Assembly: GCA_020744225.1 (NCBI GenBank)
Contig: JAGMWG010000017.1
Span: 1 to 64,000, forward strand
DNA: 64,000 bases
Source of the DNA: Paraphoma chrysanthemicola
Lineage: Eukaryota; Ascomycota; Dothideomycetes; Pleosporales; Phaeosphaeriaceae
Reading direction: 5' to 3'
Shown here: in pieces, positions 30,289-43,079 of the stretch
How the letters are laid out: the number at the start of each line of letters is the position of its first letter
Position numbering within the stretch: the first letter of the stretch is position 1
Position numbers and translations under genes: made by a program
Notes under the pieces: model-generated
What the model was told of the DNA's origin: nothing
The model's input: only the letters and a program-made list of their open reading frames with translations
Databases searched by the model: none

Positions 30289-31041
30289 CTACTCTCCTGT
30301 GCCGTGCACATCGCAGTTGCCACCATGTTCCTGCACGAAATCACAATACGCACATCTAGGCTCTGGCGCAACCCATGGTTCCGCCGGATGTGCTCTGCGC
30401 TCAGCCGTCCAGTCCGCGATCGCCCGCTGAGACTTCCAGAACGCGTCTGCAGATATCGCGATCTCGCCTTCGAGGAACGTGGATATGCTAACTATCAAGG
30501 GATCCGAGAAGGTCGAGGACGATGCGCGTTTGAGAAACAGATCGTGTTTCCCGGGCGTGTAGAATGAGATCCGGGAACCGGAGCCGATAATTGCATCTGG
30601 TGGTAACGGATACTTGTTAAAGCCAACCGTTTTGCGAAAGAAGAGTATAGTATCCCTGTGTTTGCATAGATAGCTGTGTACATGGATGACAAAATCTTTG
30701 ACAGTTATTGAACTTCCATCGACGTTCTCGAAAGTGGGATTGTCATCTTGATAGTTTTCGTCGACCATGTAAAAGTGTTTGCCGCTGGCAATATCCTCGC
30801 TGCGGATTGTGACGCGCTTCACTGGCGGGTCGGTAAGAGATTCCATGGCTAGTGGGTGAGACAGAAAGGGAAGCCGCTCTTCAGTGCCGTCCGGATGGAG
30901 TCCAGTCTGAATTTCAATCTCCTCGACGGAGCCAAAGATGCTCCGACGCAATCTCGCAACGATTTCTTGCTTGATGAAGTCAGCTGGTTTGTCGATGGTG
31001 AGAGGCTTGGGGACGAAATTATAGATATCCATAGTGTCCAT
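30289..31041 (-). CDS. Hypothetical protein, 250 residues
   Basis: Uninterrupted frame with normal codon composition; not recognised. The N-terminal half is mixed alpha/beta in character. The C-terminus has a compact Cys/His motif (CAYCDFVQEHGGNC followed by DVH) that could bind zinc. No signal peptide or membrane segment is apparent. The start at 31041 is the first ATG, with a second Met three codons later. It is flanked by long non-coding stretches, so context gives no clue. Confidence 0.6.
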   Translation of the reverse strand: MDTMDIYNFVPKPLTIDKPADFIKQEIVARLRRSIFGSVEEIEIQTGLHPDGTEERLPFLSHPLAMESLTDPPVKRVTIRSEDIASGKHFYMVDENYQDDNPTFENVDGSSITVKDFVIHVHSYLCKHRDTILFFRKTVGFNKYPLPPDAIIGSGSRISFYTPGKHDLFLKRASSSTFSDPLIVSISTFLEGEIAISADAFWKSQRAIADWTAERRAHPAEPWVAPEPRCAYCDFVQEHGGNCDVHGTGE

Positions 31042-31673
31042 AGTGAGGGCGTGACTTCAGTCTCTCGGATGTAAAGGTGCAGAAAGCATTGTTCCCACGC
31101 AAGCAAGGTCGAATTTCTCAACAGCGGAGATTGATATAAGTTTACTCGTCCTGTTTGCAAGGGCTGTTAAGCGCGCAATCAAGCAGCCTTGGTCCGAATA
31201 AGAAATCGATAGCCGCGCGCGCAGCCTTAGCACCGTGATTGGCCAATGAATCTGGGACGGCCACATCCTCGGGCATACCTTCTACTGCCGTGGCTACGAC
31301 GGACACACTTGAGGGCCTAAAAGTCCCGACACATAATTCATCACAGCACACATTCGTGGGGCAATTGCCGAGCAACTACACTTTGCCGAAAACGACGAAA
31401 CTGATACAATGCCGTCAGCTTTAAGTGCATTAGACACATGGATATGCTAAGTTTGTAGCATTGTTCGGACATCATCAAAGTCGTGCCAAAGATGAGCATC
31501 CATAACTCTGATAGTACAGTCATGCTAACTGCGTCTTGTGCGTGTGTGATGCTAAACACTCTAGCTCGTCTTAGCTCCCACTACGATGAGGAAGTCAAAA
31601 AACATTGGCTCTGAGCCCATTTGCCAACGGGCGTTTGCTGTGAAAGTATGCCAGAACACTGGTGTTTCTGAGG
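31042..31673. other. Intergenic, no gene seen
   Basis: These 632 bp lie between the hypothetical gene and the 3' end of vps23. Only short frames are present. Confidence 0.45.
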
Positions 31674-33666
31674 CTATCGAACCTGATACTCGTCTAGCGC
31701 CATTCCTTTCGCGATTTTGTTGATAAGGGCCTTCTTCAAGAACTGTTCTCTTGCAAGACTTCTAGTTTGCTAAAGCTGCGTCAACAATCATGTAGGGCGA
31801 ATCGCCATTGGCTTGACTTACCTTCACGAACACATCCGCACTAACTCGCCCTTTATCCAACGCTCTGCCCAGTACGAACAAAGCCTCCGCAATCCCCTTC
31901 TCTTCTGCCGCTAATGTATATAATTGCCCGCCAACGAGCGTTGGCGCCACCAGGACATCATCAACGTCTGGAGCCTTTCTTCGTTGCGCGTCCTCCATCA
32001 CGCGATCAGCCTCGATCATAGCGCCTTTCAATATCTGCTCATTTGAGGCTAGAGCAGCGTCCAATTGCTGCAACTCACCTAGCTCAGCCTGTAGGCGGGA
32101 ATGTGCGTTTTGCAATGCTGCCTGCTGAGATTGGAGAGGAGCAACTGCTGACAGATTCGAATGGACAGTCTGTCGAATCTGGGAAACGAGCGTTTGGCTG
32201 AGAGCTCTAAGCAAAGCGTCCTTCTCCGGGTTTGGAGGGACAGGGGGTACAGGGATCGATGCTTGAGTACCAGATTGAGAGGGTATGGTCACCTCGAGTG
32301 AGTCATCAAGAAGATCGATAGGAGGTTTTGGGGCGGGTTGCGCACGTTGTGGTGGGTACTGCGAATGTTGCTGGTACTGAGCATGTTGCTGTGATGGATG
32401 GCTTTGTGGCGGTGGCTGTTGATACTGTTGCTGAGGCGGTGGTTGTTGGCGATATTGCTGTTGAGGCGCCTGAGGACCCTGGTGGAACTGTCCCTGCAAC
32501 GGCTGTCGTTGTGCCTGGGGTGGAAAAGGTGGCCGCGCATATTGAGCCCCAGGCTGCTGACCATCTGGCGTGAGCGGACTGACAGGACTTCGGACGTCAT
32601 ATGCACCAGATTGATAACCTGGAGCCCGGACTTGGGGAAGTGGAGGCCTTCCACCCGCCGCTACAGGGCTCATGTCATAGATACCCTGTCGCTGGCCATT
32701 GTGTATCGAGGACTGGGCCTGTTGCCAGTTTGACGTGGCTTCGTATTTATCTCTTTGACCCGCGTGATACTGCGACTGCGGCCGAGGCTGTTGTGGCGGG
32801 TGTGGAGGGAGCGGTGGGGGTTGTGAGTAACGATCGCGGGCTGGCTGTGGAGTCTGCGGGCTTTGCTCGCCTGGTTTGGGCGGACGTGGAGGAGGCGCTG
32901 GACCCTGACGTGCAGGGCCGGGCGAAGCTGATGCGCTTCCTGGAGCCTGAGTGGACCGCCGCCATTCTGCTGGAGTCGGAGGCACGGGAGGCGGGGCTTG
33001 TTGTGCGGGCGCTGGCTGCTGCTGTGGCTGTCTCGATCGCACGGGTGGCTCTTTCGCAAAGACGCCTCGCAGCACGGCGAGGAAGTCGAACAAGGTCGAC
33101 TTCTATGTAAAAGTTAGCCTGCAGCTTTTTGCCAGGGCAGCGCCAACCGGGAGGCTCCACGGCGCATGACCAACTCACATCCCAATACTGGCCCCATTGC
33201 GCAAGGTACGGGTGATAGACTCTGCCGTCTCCACTGACATGTTGCCCAGGCCGTACTACCATGTCCTGCGACGGCGTAATGTACACGATAGGCGGCTCGC
33301 GGGGGTATGCGTACGGTACCCATATTGCTACCGGAAAGCCGTACGTCGCGCCGCGAAATGTGACGGGCAGCGTCCCGCTGAGGAGAAGTAGAAGCGCCGA
33401 TGTGCCATTCTCATACGCTGCAGAAGTAAGCGCATGAACGAGGCAGGACGGGGTGCGCCATGGCTGTACGCACTGTAGACCTCTGTTCGTGTGGAGAGCG
33501 ATGGGTAGTGGGAGAGTGCCTCGGCCGCGTCGTGGTAGGTCCGGTTGACGTCTTTATACTCCTATACAAAGCGAATCAGAATGTATATTCTCGGTGGTTC
33601 GAAATCGCCTACGCTGGTGAGAACGCTGTACAGCCAGTTGAGCACTTTCTCAGGCACGCCGGCCAT
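31674..33666 (-). CDS. vps23: ESCRT-I subunit Vps23/TSG101
   Basis: Five-exon model: 33666-33613, 33561-33474, 33417-33179, 33102-31822 and 31769-31674, 585 residues; all junctions keep frame. The N-terminal UEV domain (about 1-145) is clear: NGTSALLLLLSGTLPVTFRG, WVPYAYPREPPIVYITP, GRVYHPYLAQWGQYWDKSTL, with no catalytic Cys, as expected. A long Pro/Gln-rich linker (about 150-390) follows, then a coiled coil and the steadiness box (ALFVLGRALDKGRVSADVFV, then SLAREQFLKKALINKIAKGM). The protein binds ubiquitinated cargo at endosomes and starts multivesicular-body sorting. The last exon is tiny and easily missed; without it the frame reads into the intron. Confidence 0.96.
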
Positions 33667-34009
33667 GCTGCATGTTCGAGGTCGACGTTGGCGGGGAAGC
33701 TCCGAGTGCGACTTGACCAACCATCACATCACCACACTTGGCAGCCTACGTCGTATTGCTTGTGAATATGCAAAACTGCTCATTACATCAAACTGAGAGG
33801 CATGCATTGATCAACGAGGTTTTCTGGGTATCATGATTCATCAGATTGGTTGCTCCCTGCAAGCGAATGCTGAGCTACAAAGTATAATACAACGAATAAA
33901 TGTCATGAATGTCATGACGGTCATGACGCCGTGATATTCGCGACCCAGAAACATGGCTTAAACAATAACAGCCTCCATAATGTACACGTCCTACTCTATC
34001 GCTCGCCAC
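33667..34009. other. Intergenic with short GTCATGA repeat
   Basis: These 343 bp lie between vps23 (5' end) and nfs1 (3' end). GTCATGA occurs three times at 9-bp spacing (33902, 33911 and 33920), and the second and third copies extend to the palindrome GTCATGAC. This could be a transcription-factor cluster for vps23 or a small tandem repeat. Confidence 0.5.
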
Positions 34010-35787
34010 TCAGTGCTGGCTCCACTCAATCGTGTTCAAATCAACACCCTCCTGCACCAGCTCCCAGAGTGGACTGAGCTCTCGCAAGAACGTCACGCGT
34101 TCTTGGACTGCCTTCAGCACGTAGTCAATCTCGTCGTCCGTGGTGAACCGGCCAATGCCGAATCGAATACTGCTGTGTGCACTCTCGTCACTGCTACCGA
34201 GTGCGCGTAGGACATAGCTAGGCTCCAGCGACGCTGATGTGCAAGCACTGCCAGATGATAAGGCGATATCTTTCAGAGCCATGAGCAGCGACTCGCCCTC
34301 GACGTAAGCGAACGATACGTTGACGCAGCCCGGGTAATGTCGTTCACGGTCACCATTGAGTGTTGTGTGCTCCATGGAGAGAAGGCCCTCGAGAAGGCGG
34401 GTCGACAGCGCGCTGACGCGCTTGGTGTCGTACTAGCAGTTGTCAGATATGTTCAGAATGATGAATCATCAAAGGCCAAAGACAACAAATACTACTCATA
34501 ACCCCTGCACATTTGTCACCAGGCGCGTCGGCGACCGAAGCCGCCTAACGGTCTGAAAGCCATGCATGTATAAAGCAAATAATCATAGTGAAGTCGGAAC
34601 AGAAAGGAAGGATCGTCACATACCTCCATCTCCTCTTTGCATATCCGCGCCGCCTCACCCATGCCAATGGCCAGCATAGGCGCAAGGGTACCACTTCGAA
34701 GACCTCGCTCTTGACCTCCACCACTGATGATGGGATCAAGTCTGACTCTCGGCCGTCGTCGTACGTAGCATGCTCCAATGCCCTTGGGTCCGTATATCTT
34801 GTGGCCGGATATTGACATCAAGTCGACGTTCCACTTGTTGACGTCGATGGGAATCTTGCCAACAGCCTGAGCAGCATCGGTGTGGAAGAAGACCTTCTTC
34901 GACCGGCACAAACGTCCAATCTCTTCGACTGGCTGTACGACACCAATCTCGTTGTTGACGGTCATGATACTGACGAGCATTGTCTCGGGTTTTATGGCGG
35001 CTTCGAGCTGGGCCATGTCGACGAGACCATTTGATTGGACGGGCAGATACGTGATGTCGAAGCCTTCGTCTTGGAGATGTCGGCAGCTGTCGAGCACGCA
35101 CTTGTGTTCCGTCTGACAGGTGATGATGTGCCTCTTCTTGCCCGCGCGGCCAAAGAAGCGTGCGACGCCCTTGATGCTCATATTGTTACTCTCGGTGGCG
35201 CCGCTCGTGAAGATGATCTCCTTGGGGTCAGCGCCAATGAGGTCTGCAATGTGCTTTCGGGCATCTTCGACACCCTTGTCGGTCTCCCATCCGTATGCGT
35301 GCGTCCGGGAGTGCGGGTTGCCGTACATACCCGTCATGAAGGGCAGCATTGAGTCGACTACGCGCGGGTCCATTGGTGTTGTGGCTTGCATGTCCAGATA
35401 GATGGGCCGTGATCCTTGGTCCATGACTGTGGCTTGCTTCAATATGCCTGCGAGCTATCAGCGTCACGGGTCAGTGTGCGGGGGCGACGACGGGAGCTCA
35501 CCAGCTGTCGGGCTCATCATTGCGTCGGCGCTGATGCCCGTCGATGGCATCGTGGCATCCTGTGCTCGCTCGCCCGTCTGCTCAAGAAAGGCCTTCCTCT
35601 CGGCCTTGATGGTCGTGTCTACATTGACAGTCGCCTTCGACGGCTTCGTCTCGGAGACATAGCTTCGCCGCCCGTGGGCCTGTCCAGCAAGCGCCCGTGA
35701 TGAGAAGCGCGAGAAGTTGGATGACGGGTAACGGCGAGATGCAATGCGGAGGGCCTGCCTCGCAACGGTGGGTGCAATATGAGACAT
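34010..35787 (-). CDS. nfs1: Mitochondrial cysteine desulfurase Nfs1
   Basis: Model: exons 35787-35502, 35447-34624 and 34432-34010 (introns 54 and 191 nt), 510 residues. The N-terminal 80-90 residues are Arg/Ser-rich, as in a mitochondrial presequence. The PLP enzyme begins at [16 protein letters not shown]. The PLP-binding Lys is K312 in [12 protein letters not shown], and the persulfide-carrying Cys is C434 in [19 protein letters not shown] and NNEIGVVQP are family hallmarks. The enzyme takes sulfur from cysteine for Fe-S cluster assembly on Isu1 and for tRNA thiolation. Essential and highly conserved; its 5' end faces the BAR-SH3 gene 535 bp away. Confidence 0.97.
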
Positions 35788-36322
35788 GGTGGTTGTGCCG
35801 AATTGGTGTGGGAGTGATCAGATAAGAATTCGCCGTCGAAGCACAGAGCTTTCTGGGCGGCCGAACGCTAACATGACAAAGCGCCGCGGGACCCCGTGCA
35901 TGAATCGCTCATGATGCCTACAGTACGTTCCGCAAACAGGACCCTGGCAGACCCGAGTCGTTCACCGGGAATCTCGGACTTGAGTTTGCAGCACTTGTCG
36001 ATAATAGTCATGCGTGAAGCAACTGGTTGATGTCGTGTTGTGGGTGTTGTCTGCACAGTGTTGTGAAACTCTGTCACGTCGATCGGGCGCCGCACCATCC
36101 GAGCCGGCGCATCGTGGCTGCACTGCCACTGGTGGCACGTCATAGGCAGGAGCGACAAGACACCAAAGAACCGAGCCACCAAGCCAAACGCAACCCGCCC
36201 GCCGGGCCATAAGCCCACCGCGTGGTCCGCTTCCTTCCTCCTAGCATTCACACCTCGCGCCAGCTGCACATATACTCTTACCGCACATCAATCTCTAATA
36301 CTTCTACCACCATCACCCCGCC
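35788..36322. other. Divergent promoter region nfs1 / BAR-SH3 gene
   Basis: These 535 bp separate two start codons on opposite strands. Overlapping short frames here are not conserved-looking. Confidence 0.5.
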
Positions 36323-37900
36323 ATGAGCTGGAAAGGCCTGACCAAGAGCGTCGTGCGGGTACGCGTCCTTCGGGCATCGTCTCAGGCGCCAGTGAATCGC
36401 TAACTGTTCTTTTAGACGCCGCAAACCATAAAGCAAAAATTCAATATCGTACGTCGTCCTCGTGGCCCACAGCGGCCATTCTGAGCTATGCGCCGGTTTC
36501 CGGGATTCTCGGGCATGCGCTGATGTTGTGCGTGTACAGGGCGAAATCACAAAGGATGCCATCTACCTTGATGCCGAGCGGCGTTTCGAGGAGCTGGAGA
36601 AGGAGACGAAGAGGCTGCATGAGGAGTCAAAGAAGTATGCGACGGGTCCACCTCATCTGGGTCTATGTAACCGCTAACCTGTGCAGGTACTTTGAAGCCA
36701 TAAATGGTGCGAAGAATGTGTCGCACACGCTCATGGCTGCCAACTAACAATTCCGCGCGCAGGAATGCTCAGCCATCAGATCGAATTCTCCAAAGCCATC
36801 GCCGAAGTCTACAAGCCCATCTCCGGACGAATGTCGGACCCCACCTCGTTCCACGATGAAGGAAATGCCGCCGGCATAGAAGCATGCGAACAATATGAAA
36901 GCGTCGTCAACGAACTGCAGGAGACTTTGAAGCCCGAGTTGGAGATGATCGAATCCCGAGTCATCCGGCCCGCAGATGAGCTCTTGGAAATCATCAAAGC
37001 TGTGCGGAAGCTCGCGCTCAAGCGAGACCACAAGCAACTCGATTACGACCGTCAACGCGCCGCCCTGAAGAAACTACAAGACAAAAAGGAAAAGACTTTG
37101 AAGGATGAGAAGGCGATATACAAGGCCGAGAGTGACGTGGAGCAGGCGACGCAGGATTACAACTACTTCAACGACCTTCTCAAGGACGAGCTACCGAAGC
37201 TTTTTGCACTCGAGCGCGAGTTCATCCAGCCTCTGTTTCAATCCTTCTACTACATGCAGCTGAACGTCTTCTACACCCTCCACGAGCGCATGCAGCGGCT
37301 GGACATTGGCTACTTCGACCTGACCCTGGACATCGAGGCGGCCTACCAAAAGAAGCGCGGTGACATCCAGGAACAGACAGAGAAGATATCCATCGTCAAG
37401 TTCAAAGCGACAGGAGGTCGTACGCCTGGCATGAAGCCGGGACAGTCAAAGTACGCTTCGAAGATGGCAGAAGCAAAAGCAGGCCGTACCTCAATATCCG
37501 AGGACACAGACACGCCCCCGCCTCCGTACAGCCCTGGCCCTGGAGGCGCGATCGGCGACGTCAAGTCTCCAGCACTGTCTGCAGGCTCATGGGGCTCAGC
37601 CGCGAAGGCAAAGGGTGCAGCACCACCTCCGCCGAAGCCTAAACCTTCGCGGTTGAGTGGTGTGCCTGCTGCGGAGCATGTCACCGCGCTCTACGACTAC
37701 GAGGCGCAAGCAGAAGGAGACCTCAGCTTCCTGACTGGCGATGTCATTGAGATCGTCTCGCGCACACAAAATGACAACGAGTGGTGGATTGGCAAGGTAC
37801 GGGGAAAGCAGGGTCAATTTCCAGGTATGGCAGTCTCAGCATGGAAGTCCAAGTACACAACTAATAACTTGCAGGCAACTATGTCAAGCTGATCCAATAG
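36323..37900 (+). CDS. rvs167: BAR-SH3 protein, amphiphysin/Rvs167 type
   Basis: Six-exon model: 36323-36358, 36416-36448, 36540-36634, 36687-36706, 36763-37824 and 37875-37900, 423 residues; three of the first four exons are 20-36 nt. The N-terminus ([20 protein letters not shown]) and following helices form a BAR domain (about 1-255). A Pro-rich linker ([21 protein letters not shown]) follows, then an SH3 domain ([19 protein letters not shown] to [20 protein letters not shown]) ends the protein. It senses or induces membrane curvature and acts in endocytic vesicle scission and cortical actin function. Length and layout match fungal Rvs167/Hob1. Confidence 0.95.
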
Positions 37901-38376
37901 ATCCGACCCAGCCATGGGTCCCCAGAAGCGCCCCCTTTATAGCCGAAGCGCGAGAACCAGTGCTCATTACGATGAGCAGGCTAGACAGTCATGATAGAGT
38001 TTTAGCGTTCCTCCTTGTTGCATTGTTTGCAGATACCGTTCAGGCCATGTTCCATTTGCTATAGTAATCATACAACATATCTATGCTCCCGACTTCTTCT
38101 CTGCTGTATTCCACGCCATACATTTCTTCCCTCCCCTAGTAGCACAGCCACACAGCGGCAGCTAGCTTGTGTGGAGAAAGTTCCGAGCCACCCCGCATGA
38201 CGTTTGTCGGAGACAAGGAGCAAATCACAACATCACAGCTACTAACCCGTAAATATTATGTAGGTATTCAAAGATGCCACATTATCGTTGTTAACTGAAC
38301 TTGTAACAGTTCGTCCTCGAATTATCGTCGTGAAAAGAAGTAACCTTCATCGTCGCAAAACACCTGCATCTTCATC
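37901..38376. other. Intergenic, no gene seen
   Basis: These 476 bp hold the 3' region of the BAR-SH3 gene and the promoter of the next gene. Confidence 0.5.
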
Positions 38377-39132
38377 ATGCCATACGACTCTACTATTACT
38401 TTCACCCTCGACACAATATGTCCATGGTACTATTCATCAACCGAGATTGCCCTATTTCACCTCACCCCCCGCTGACCCCACCGCCCCAGGACATATCTCG
38501 GCTTCCTCCGCCTGCGCAAAGCCCTAGCATCCTACCGCGCCACCCACCCCTCTTCCCCCGTGAGTTTCACGCTCCGCATCGCGCCATACCAATTATACCC
38601 AGACTTCAGCCCCGTGGGAGAAAACAAGTATGAATGGTACATGCACGAAAAATACAACAATAGCCCCGAGCGCATGGACAAGTATGTGGCGTACATGACT
38701 GCGCTAGGGAGGGATGAAGGCGTGGAGATGAAGTTTGATGAAAAGAAGGGGGAGATTGCGAATACGTTGAATGCGCATCGTGTGCTGTGGTGGATTCAAG
38801 AGAACAAGCGTGAGGAGGATGTACTGAACGCCCTGAGTTCACTTTACACGCAGTATTTTTGCGAGTCTGCGCACCCTTCGGCACCAGCGACATTGACAGC
38901 AGCGTGTCAAGCTGCGGGCTTATCAGAGTCGGAAACGAAAGATTTGGTCGGAGATGAAAGTGAGGGCTTGAGCGAGGTGAAGATGGCGATCCGGGAACAG
39001 GTTGGGAATGCGGTGGATAGTGTGCCGTATGTGGTGTTTGAGGGGCGGAGGAGGGATTTTACGCTTGTTGGGGCGAAGAGTGTGGCTGAGTATGAAAAGG
39101 TGTTGGGGCAGGTGGAGAAGGAGGCTTTGTAG
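38377..39132 (+). CDS. DsbA/FrnE-like thioredoxin-fold protein
   Basis: Model: exons 38377-38426 and 38490-39132 (63-nt intron), 230 residues. The spliced start reads TFTLDTICPWTYLG, the DsbA-like (FrnE, 2-hydroxychromene-2-carboxylate isomerase type) active-site region. It is CPWT rather than CPWC, so the second redox Cys is absent and classic disulfide exchange is unlikely. Later signatures include NTLNAHRVLWW and the C-terminal VPYVVFEGRR with the cis-Pro. Members act as oxidoreductases or GST-kappa-like isomerases; the substrate is unknown. Cytosolic, with no signal peptide. Confidence 0.92.
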
Positions 39133-39982
39133 GATTGGTGGTAGAGGGTACTGCGTTCGGTCATGGTTGGAAATTATTGTTTCTGGAGACGAGAGAGGCC
39201 AAGTAAGGTTTGAACGATTGAAGAGGGGAATTAGTAGCATGAGTGAAGTGAGTATAGGAGAAGAAATACTCTTGCTCCGTACTATAAATCGGAAGCATTG
39301 GAAATTTGGAATGGGAACGAACCCACGATATGCTATTACGTCCGTATCTCCTCCACCACTTCTTTTGACTCCACCTTCCGACTCCCCCTTCAATTCTTCT
39401 ACTTTCATGTCTTCCCAGTCTCTAATTCTGCACGAATCCATCTTCCTCCTCTACGTACGAGGCATTGACTTGCTCCTTGTCAGTACATTCTGCAACGCCA
39501 GTAGCGCCTCACATCTGACAGTTGCAGCCAATGTCATTCTACGATCTGACTGCCCGGATGCAACGGCACGTGAGCGGTACTGCGCGGCTCGACATCATGT
39601 ATGGCCGTTCGGTAGCGGCAACTACCCCACACTACCCTACGCGACCCCACAAACCCCGGAATCTAGGTAGGCCGAGTCAGAAATAAATGAGTCAACTTGT
39701 CCGATTCACTAACCTATGTGCAGTAATGCTTCACTGTTAGATCCACAGTCAGAAAATACGACCACGTTCGACCAAGCTCAGCTGATCTTGAGTCAGAAAT
39801 TTCGTGCAACCTGGCAGAAGATGGAGGTTGGAAGTTCACGAGGGCCACAAGCAAGAGGCTTAATTCAATTTGCCAGACTACAAAATCTCAATACCTTGCA
39901 TTACTTTGAATAAACAAGACACATTATTGACTCTGGTCCAGACTTATTTTCCATCCTCCAAATCAATTTTGTCTCACTCATC
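39133..39982. other. Intergenic, no supported gene
   Basis: These 850 bp contain overlapping frames on both strands (one of 222 codons, 39002-39670) that begin inside the preceding gene in another frame and show no recognisable motif. Confidence 0.45.
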
Positions 39983-42620
39983 ATGAACACTGGCCAGGAA
40001 ACTCTCCAGGACGACCCTCTGGCTCCTTGGCTAATTCCAGGTATCGAGTTCACGAAAGATCCAGAAGCTGTCACTCGTCCGGGGAATCGCTTCAACGAGA
40101 AGTTCCATCCAGATTATCATAATGATCCGAAAATTGGCTATTCTATCCCCTTTGTTCCAATCGGCGACCCAAGCAACAGAAAACTAAAAGTCATTACTAT
40201 CGGCGCAGGTTTTGCTGGCATCATGCTTGCCTACAACATCGAAAAAAGTTGCAGCAATGTGGAGCATATCATATATGAAAAGAACCCGACGGTTGGTGGC
40301 ACCTGGGTCAGTTCACCTCTACTTCTGTTCTCTCTTCGAAGAATTGAATCATCTTGTCCTGGACGCTGACTTGAAATACGTTAGTACCAAAATCGATACC
40401 CCAATGCAGCATGTGACTCGCCCACCTGTGCTTATCAAGCCAACTTCGCTGTTGCTCCAGGTATGACAACGTCCAGCGTCATTCACGACACTTGAGGGGT
40501 GAGGGCCCGGCTAATATTAACGTAGACTGGGAAAGCTTTTATTCTGGATCAGATTACCTTCGCGACTATCTCAATCGAATCGTCACGAAGCTTGATCTTG
40601 CAAAGTACATGACCTTCAACTCGAGAGTTGTCGAAGCTCGATTCGACGAATGCAAGGGCACCTGGACACTGAAGATTGAGCAAAGCGCAAGTAATGGTGA
40701 GAAGAAGATCTTTGAAGACGAATGCGACCTCCTACTGGGCGCCGTAGGTATCTTAGATCGATGGGAGTACCCCAAGATTCCTGGCTTGAACTCTTTCAAG
40801 GGTCGGGTCATTCATACAGCAGACAGGGAGAAGTGAGTTTTCTACGCACCACTCTATTACTTCCAGATATCGGACGTCATACTAAATCGACAACCTTTTA
40901 CAGATGGTCAGAGTATACAAAGGATAAGTGGGTGGACCAAGAAGTTGTCGTTATTGGCTCTGGCGCAAGTGCTTACCAGGTTGTGCCCGGCATGCAGCCC
41001 CATGCTCGTACAGTGCATAGCTTTCTACGCACTCCAGCCTGGTTTTTCACCAACGCCGATGGCCCTGAAGCAAGGCCTCACGGTTACTTGTGTCAGTTCA
41101 GATTGACTCTCTCCTCCACTTTGCCCGACCCGACCTAATGCTTTGAACAGATACCGCTGAAGAAAAGGCTAGTTTCTCAAAAGATCCCAGTGCAATGCTC
41201 AAGCATGCCAAGGCTAATGAGGCTTCCATCATGATGGTCAGTCTGAGCATGCTTATGAAAGTTGCGGTGTGCACACTAATGCTGCATAGCTCCAGCACAT
41301 GATGGTCAAGCACAATCCAGCCTACCATAAGATACGTCAGGTGAGTTCGGCTGCGCAGGCAACTCCTTGATCCTTCGACTTTTATACGTGTTTCTAACCG
41401 CCCCGTGCTTAGATCTTGATTGAACGAACTCGTGAATGGATCAAGGACGAGAAATTGGTAGAGAAGGTTATCCCCAGCTGGAGTCCTGGCTGTCGCCGTA
41501 TTACTCCGGGAGATCCGTTTATGGTTGCGTAGGTGTTGTTGCTTCTCACATGCTCTTCCCTCTGGGTGCAACTGACATATGCTAGGATCCAAAAACCCAA
41601 CGTTGTGCCGCACTTCACGGGTGTCGCTAGTATTGTCGAGGACGGTGTGATTGATGACGATGGCAACCACACGAAATGTGATACCATTGTATGTGCGACT
41701 GGTTTCGGTAAGGGAAATTCTGGTGATGAAAATACTGAAGCTTACGTACGCGAAAGACGTATCCTACCGCCCCCCTTTCCCATTGGTTGGCCTTGAAAAT
41801 TACGACCTCCGTGACGGGTGGGATTCAGTCCCAGCAAGTTACTTGGGCGTACGTGCTTGAATATCCACCCTCCCGATTCGGAGCGCAATAACACTTTATT
41901 AACGTGTGGATAGATCATGGCACCTAGAATTCCGAATTATCTCAGTAAGTAAATGAGAAAAACAACAATTTCTTATAATCTCTAACGGGCATCGAAGTGT
42001 ATCTGGGGCCCAATAGCCCTGTCGAGAACGGCAGCATTACTGGTAAGTCTGGACCCTGCCATTTCTGCTCATCTGCTCATGAATCTATTAGGCCTCCTCG
42101 AGGCACTGGTGAATTACACTATCAAGGCCATCAAAAAAATGCAGCGCGATAACATCCGTTACTTCGTGCCTCGACAAGCAGTCACGGACGAGTTCAACGA
42201 TCACACCCAGAGCTGGTTCAAAGGCACGGTGTGGGAGGAAGACTGCAACGCCTGGTGTAAGTCGCTTGCACCCTTGAAGCTCGTGCATAGCTAGTGGGAG
42301 AAAGGAATGGCTAGGTCGTGACTAATTCCTCAATAGACAAGAACAGAAACACGGGCCGGGTTGATGCCATCTGGCCAGGAAGCGCACTTCATTATCGAGA
42401 CGCTATCGAGGATCCCCGCTGGGAGGACATGGAATTGAAGTATCATTCGGTGAGTAGAGATGAAACCACGCTTTCACTTCTTTTATTGACATATACACAG
42501 AAGAACAGATTCCAGTACTTTGGCGTTGGTTATGCACCACTTGACTTAAGCACTGATCCCGATGCAGACCGTACGCCATACCTCCAGCTGGAAAATCTCG
42601 ATCCACGATTTTACCAGTAG
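39983..42620 (+). CDS. Flavin-dependent monooxygenase, Baeyer-Villiger type
   Basis: Fourteen-exon model, 611 residues: 39983-40306, 40385-40460, 40526-40832, 40904-41091, 41151-41236, 41290-41340, 41413-41528, 41586-41707, 41757-41848, 41914-41944, 41998-42042, 42092-42256, 42337-42449, 42501-42620; all phases agree. FAD site GAGFAG (74-79), then GGTW (105-108) and YQNRYP. BVMO fingerprint [14 protein letters not shown] (224-237). NADPH-site GSGASA (254-259). ATGF-type motif near 420. The enzyme should insert oxygen next to a ketone or oxidise a heteroatom using NADPH. Two inferred acceptors end in AAG (before 41757 and 41998), so those junctions are the least certain. A bZIP regulator follows 460 bp downstream; cluster membership is possible. 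Confidence 0.93.
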
Positions 42621-43079
42621 TATTTAGATATTTGCGGGTTCGAGTTCACTGAGAGCACTAGTAGTTCAGGAGCGGGAATTCAATTTGAGCGAGTCGACTG
42701 AAAGTAATTTGATGTGTCGCCCCTCATCACTCATCTTTGTCTCCAATCCATAGGTCGAGCATTCAATCATCAATCAAGGCGTGACTAAATCATGCTGGTG
42801 TACGTAAGGTGCTAGCAAAGTGAAAAGACAGAACTTCATCCGCCTGGGTACTGCTGAAAGAACTCAAGTTAGTGACATGTTATTAACCTCGGCCGAGGAT
42901 TAAGGACTACACTACAACGAGTCGTGGGGTGAACGGCAAGCACGGGCCGAGGGACTTCCCCGCAATGTACGGCCCAACCCTACGCCCAGCTCCGTGCGGT
43001 CCAGTCTCTTCCGTACTACATACATTTCTTGCATCGACGATACTGAAATCGGCAAATAGATATTGATATCAAATCGAGC
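42621..43079. other. Intergenic between monooxygenase and bZIP gene
   Basis: These 459 bp show no gene and presumably hold the bZIP promoter. Confidence 0.5.

Noticed and set aside
32601..33110. 169-codon plus-strand frame
   Set aside because: Antisense to the Pro/Gln-rich linker of vps23; a composition artefact.
39002..39670. 222-codon plus-strand frame
   Set aside because: Begins inside the DsbA-like gene in another frame and has no recognisable domain.
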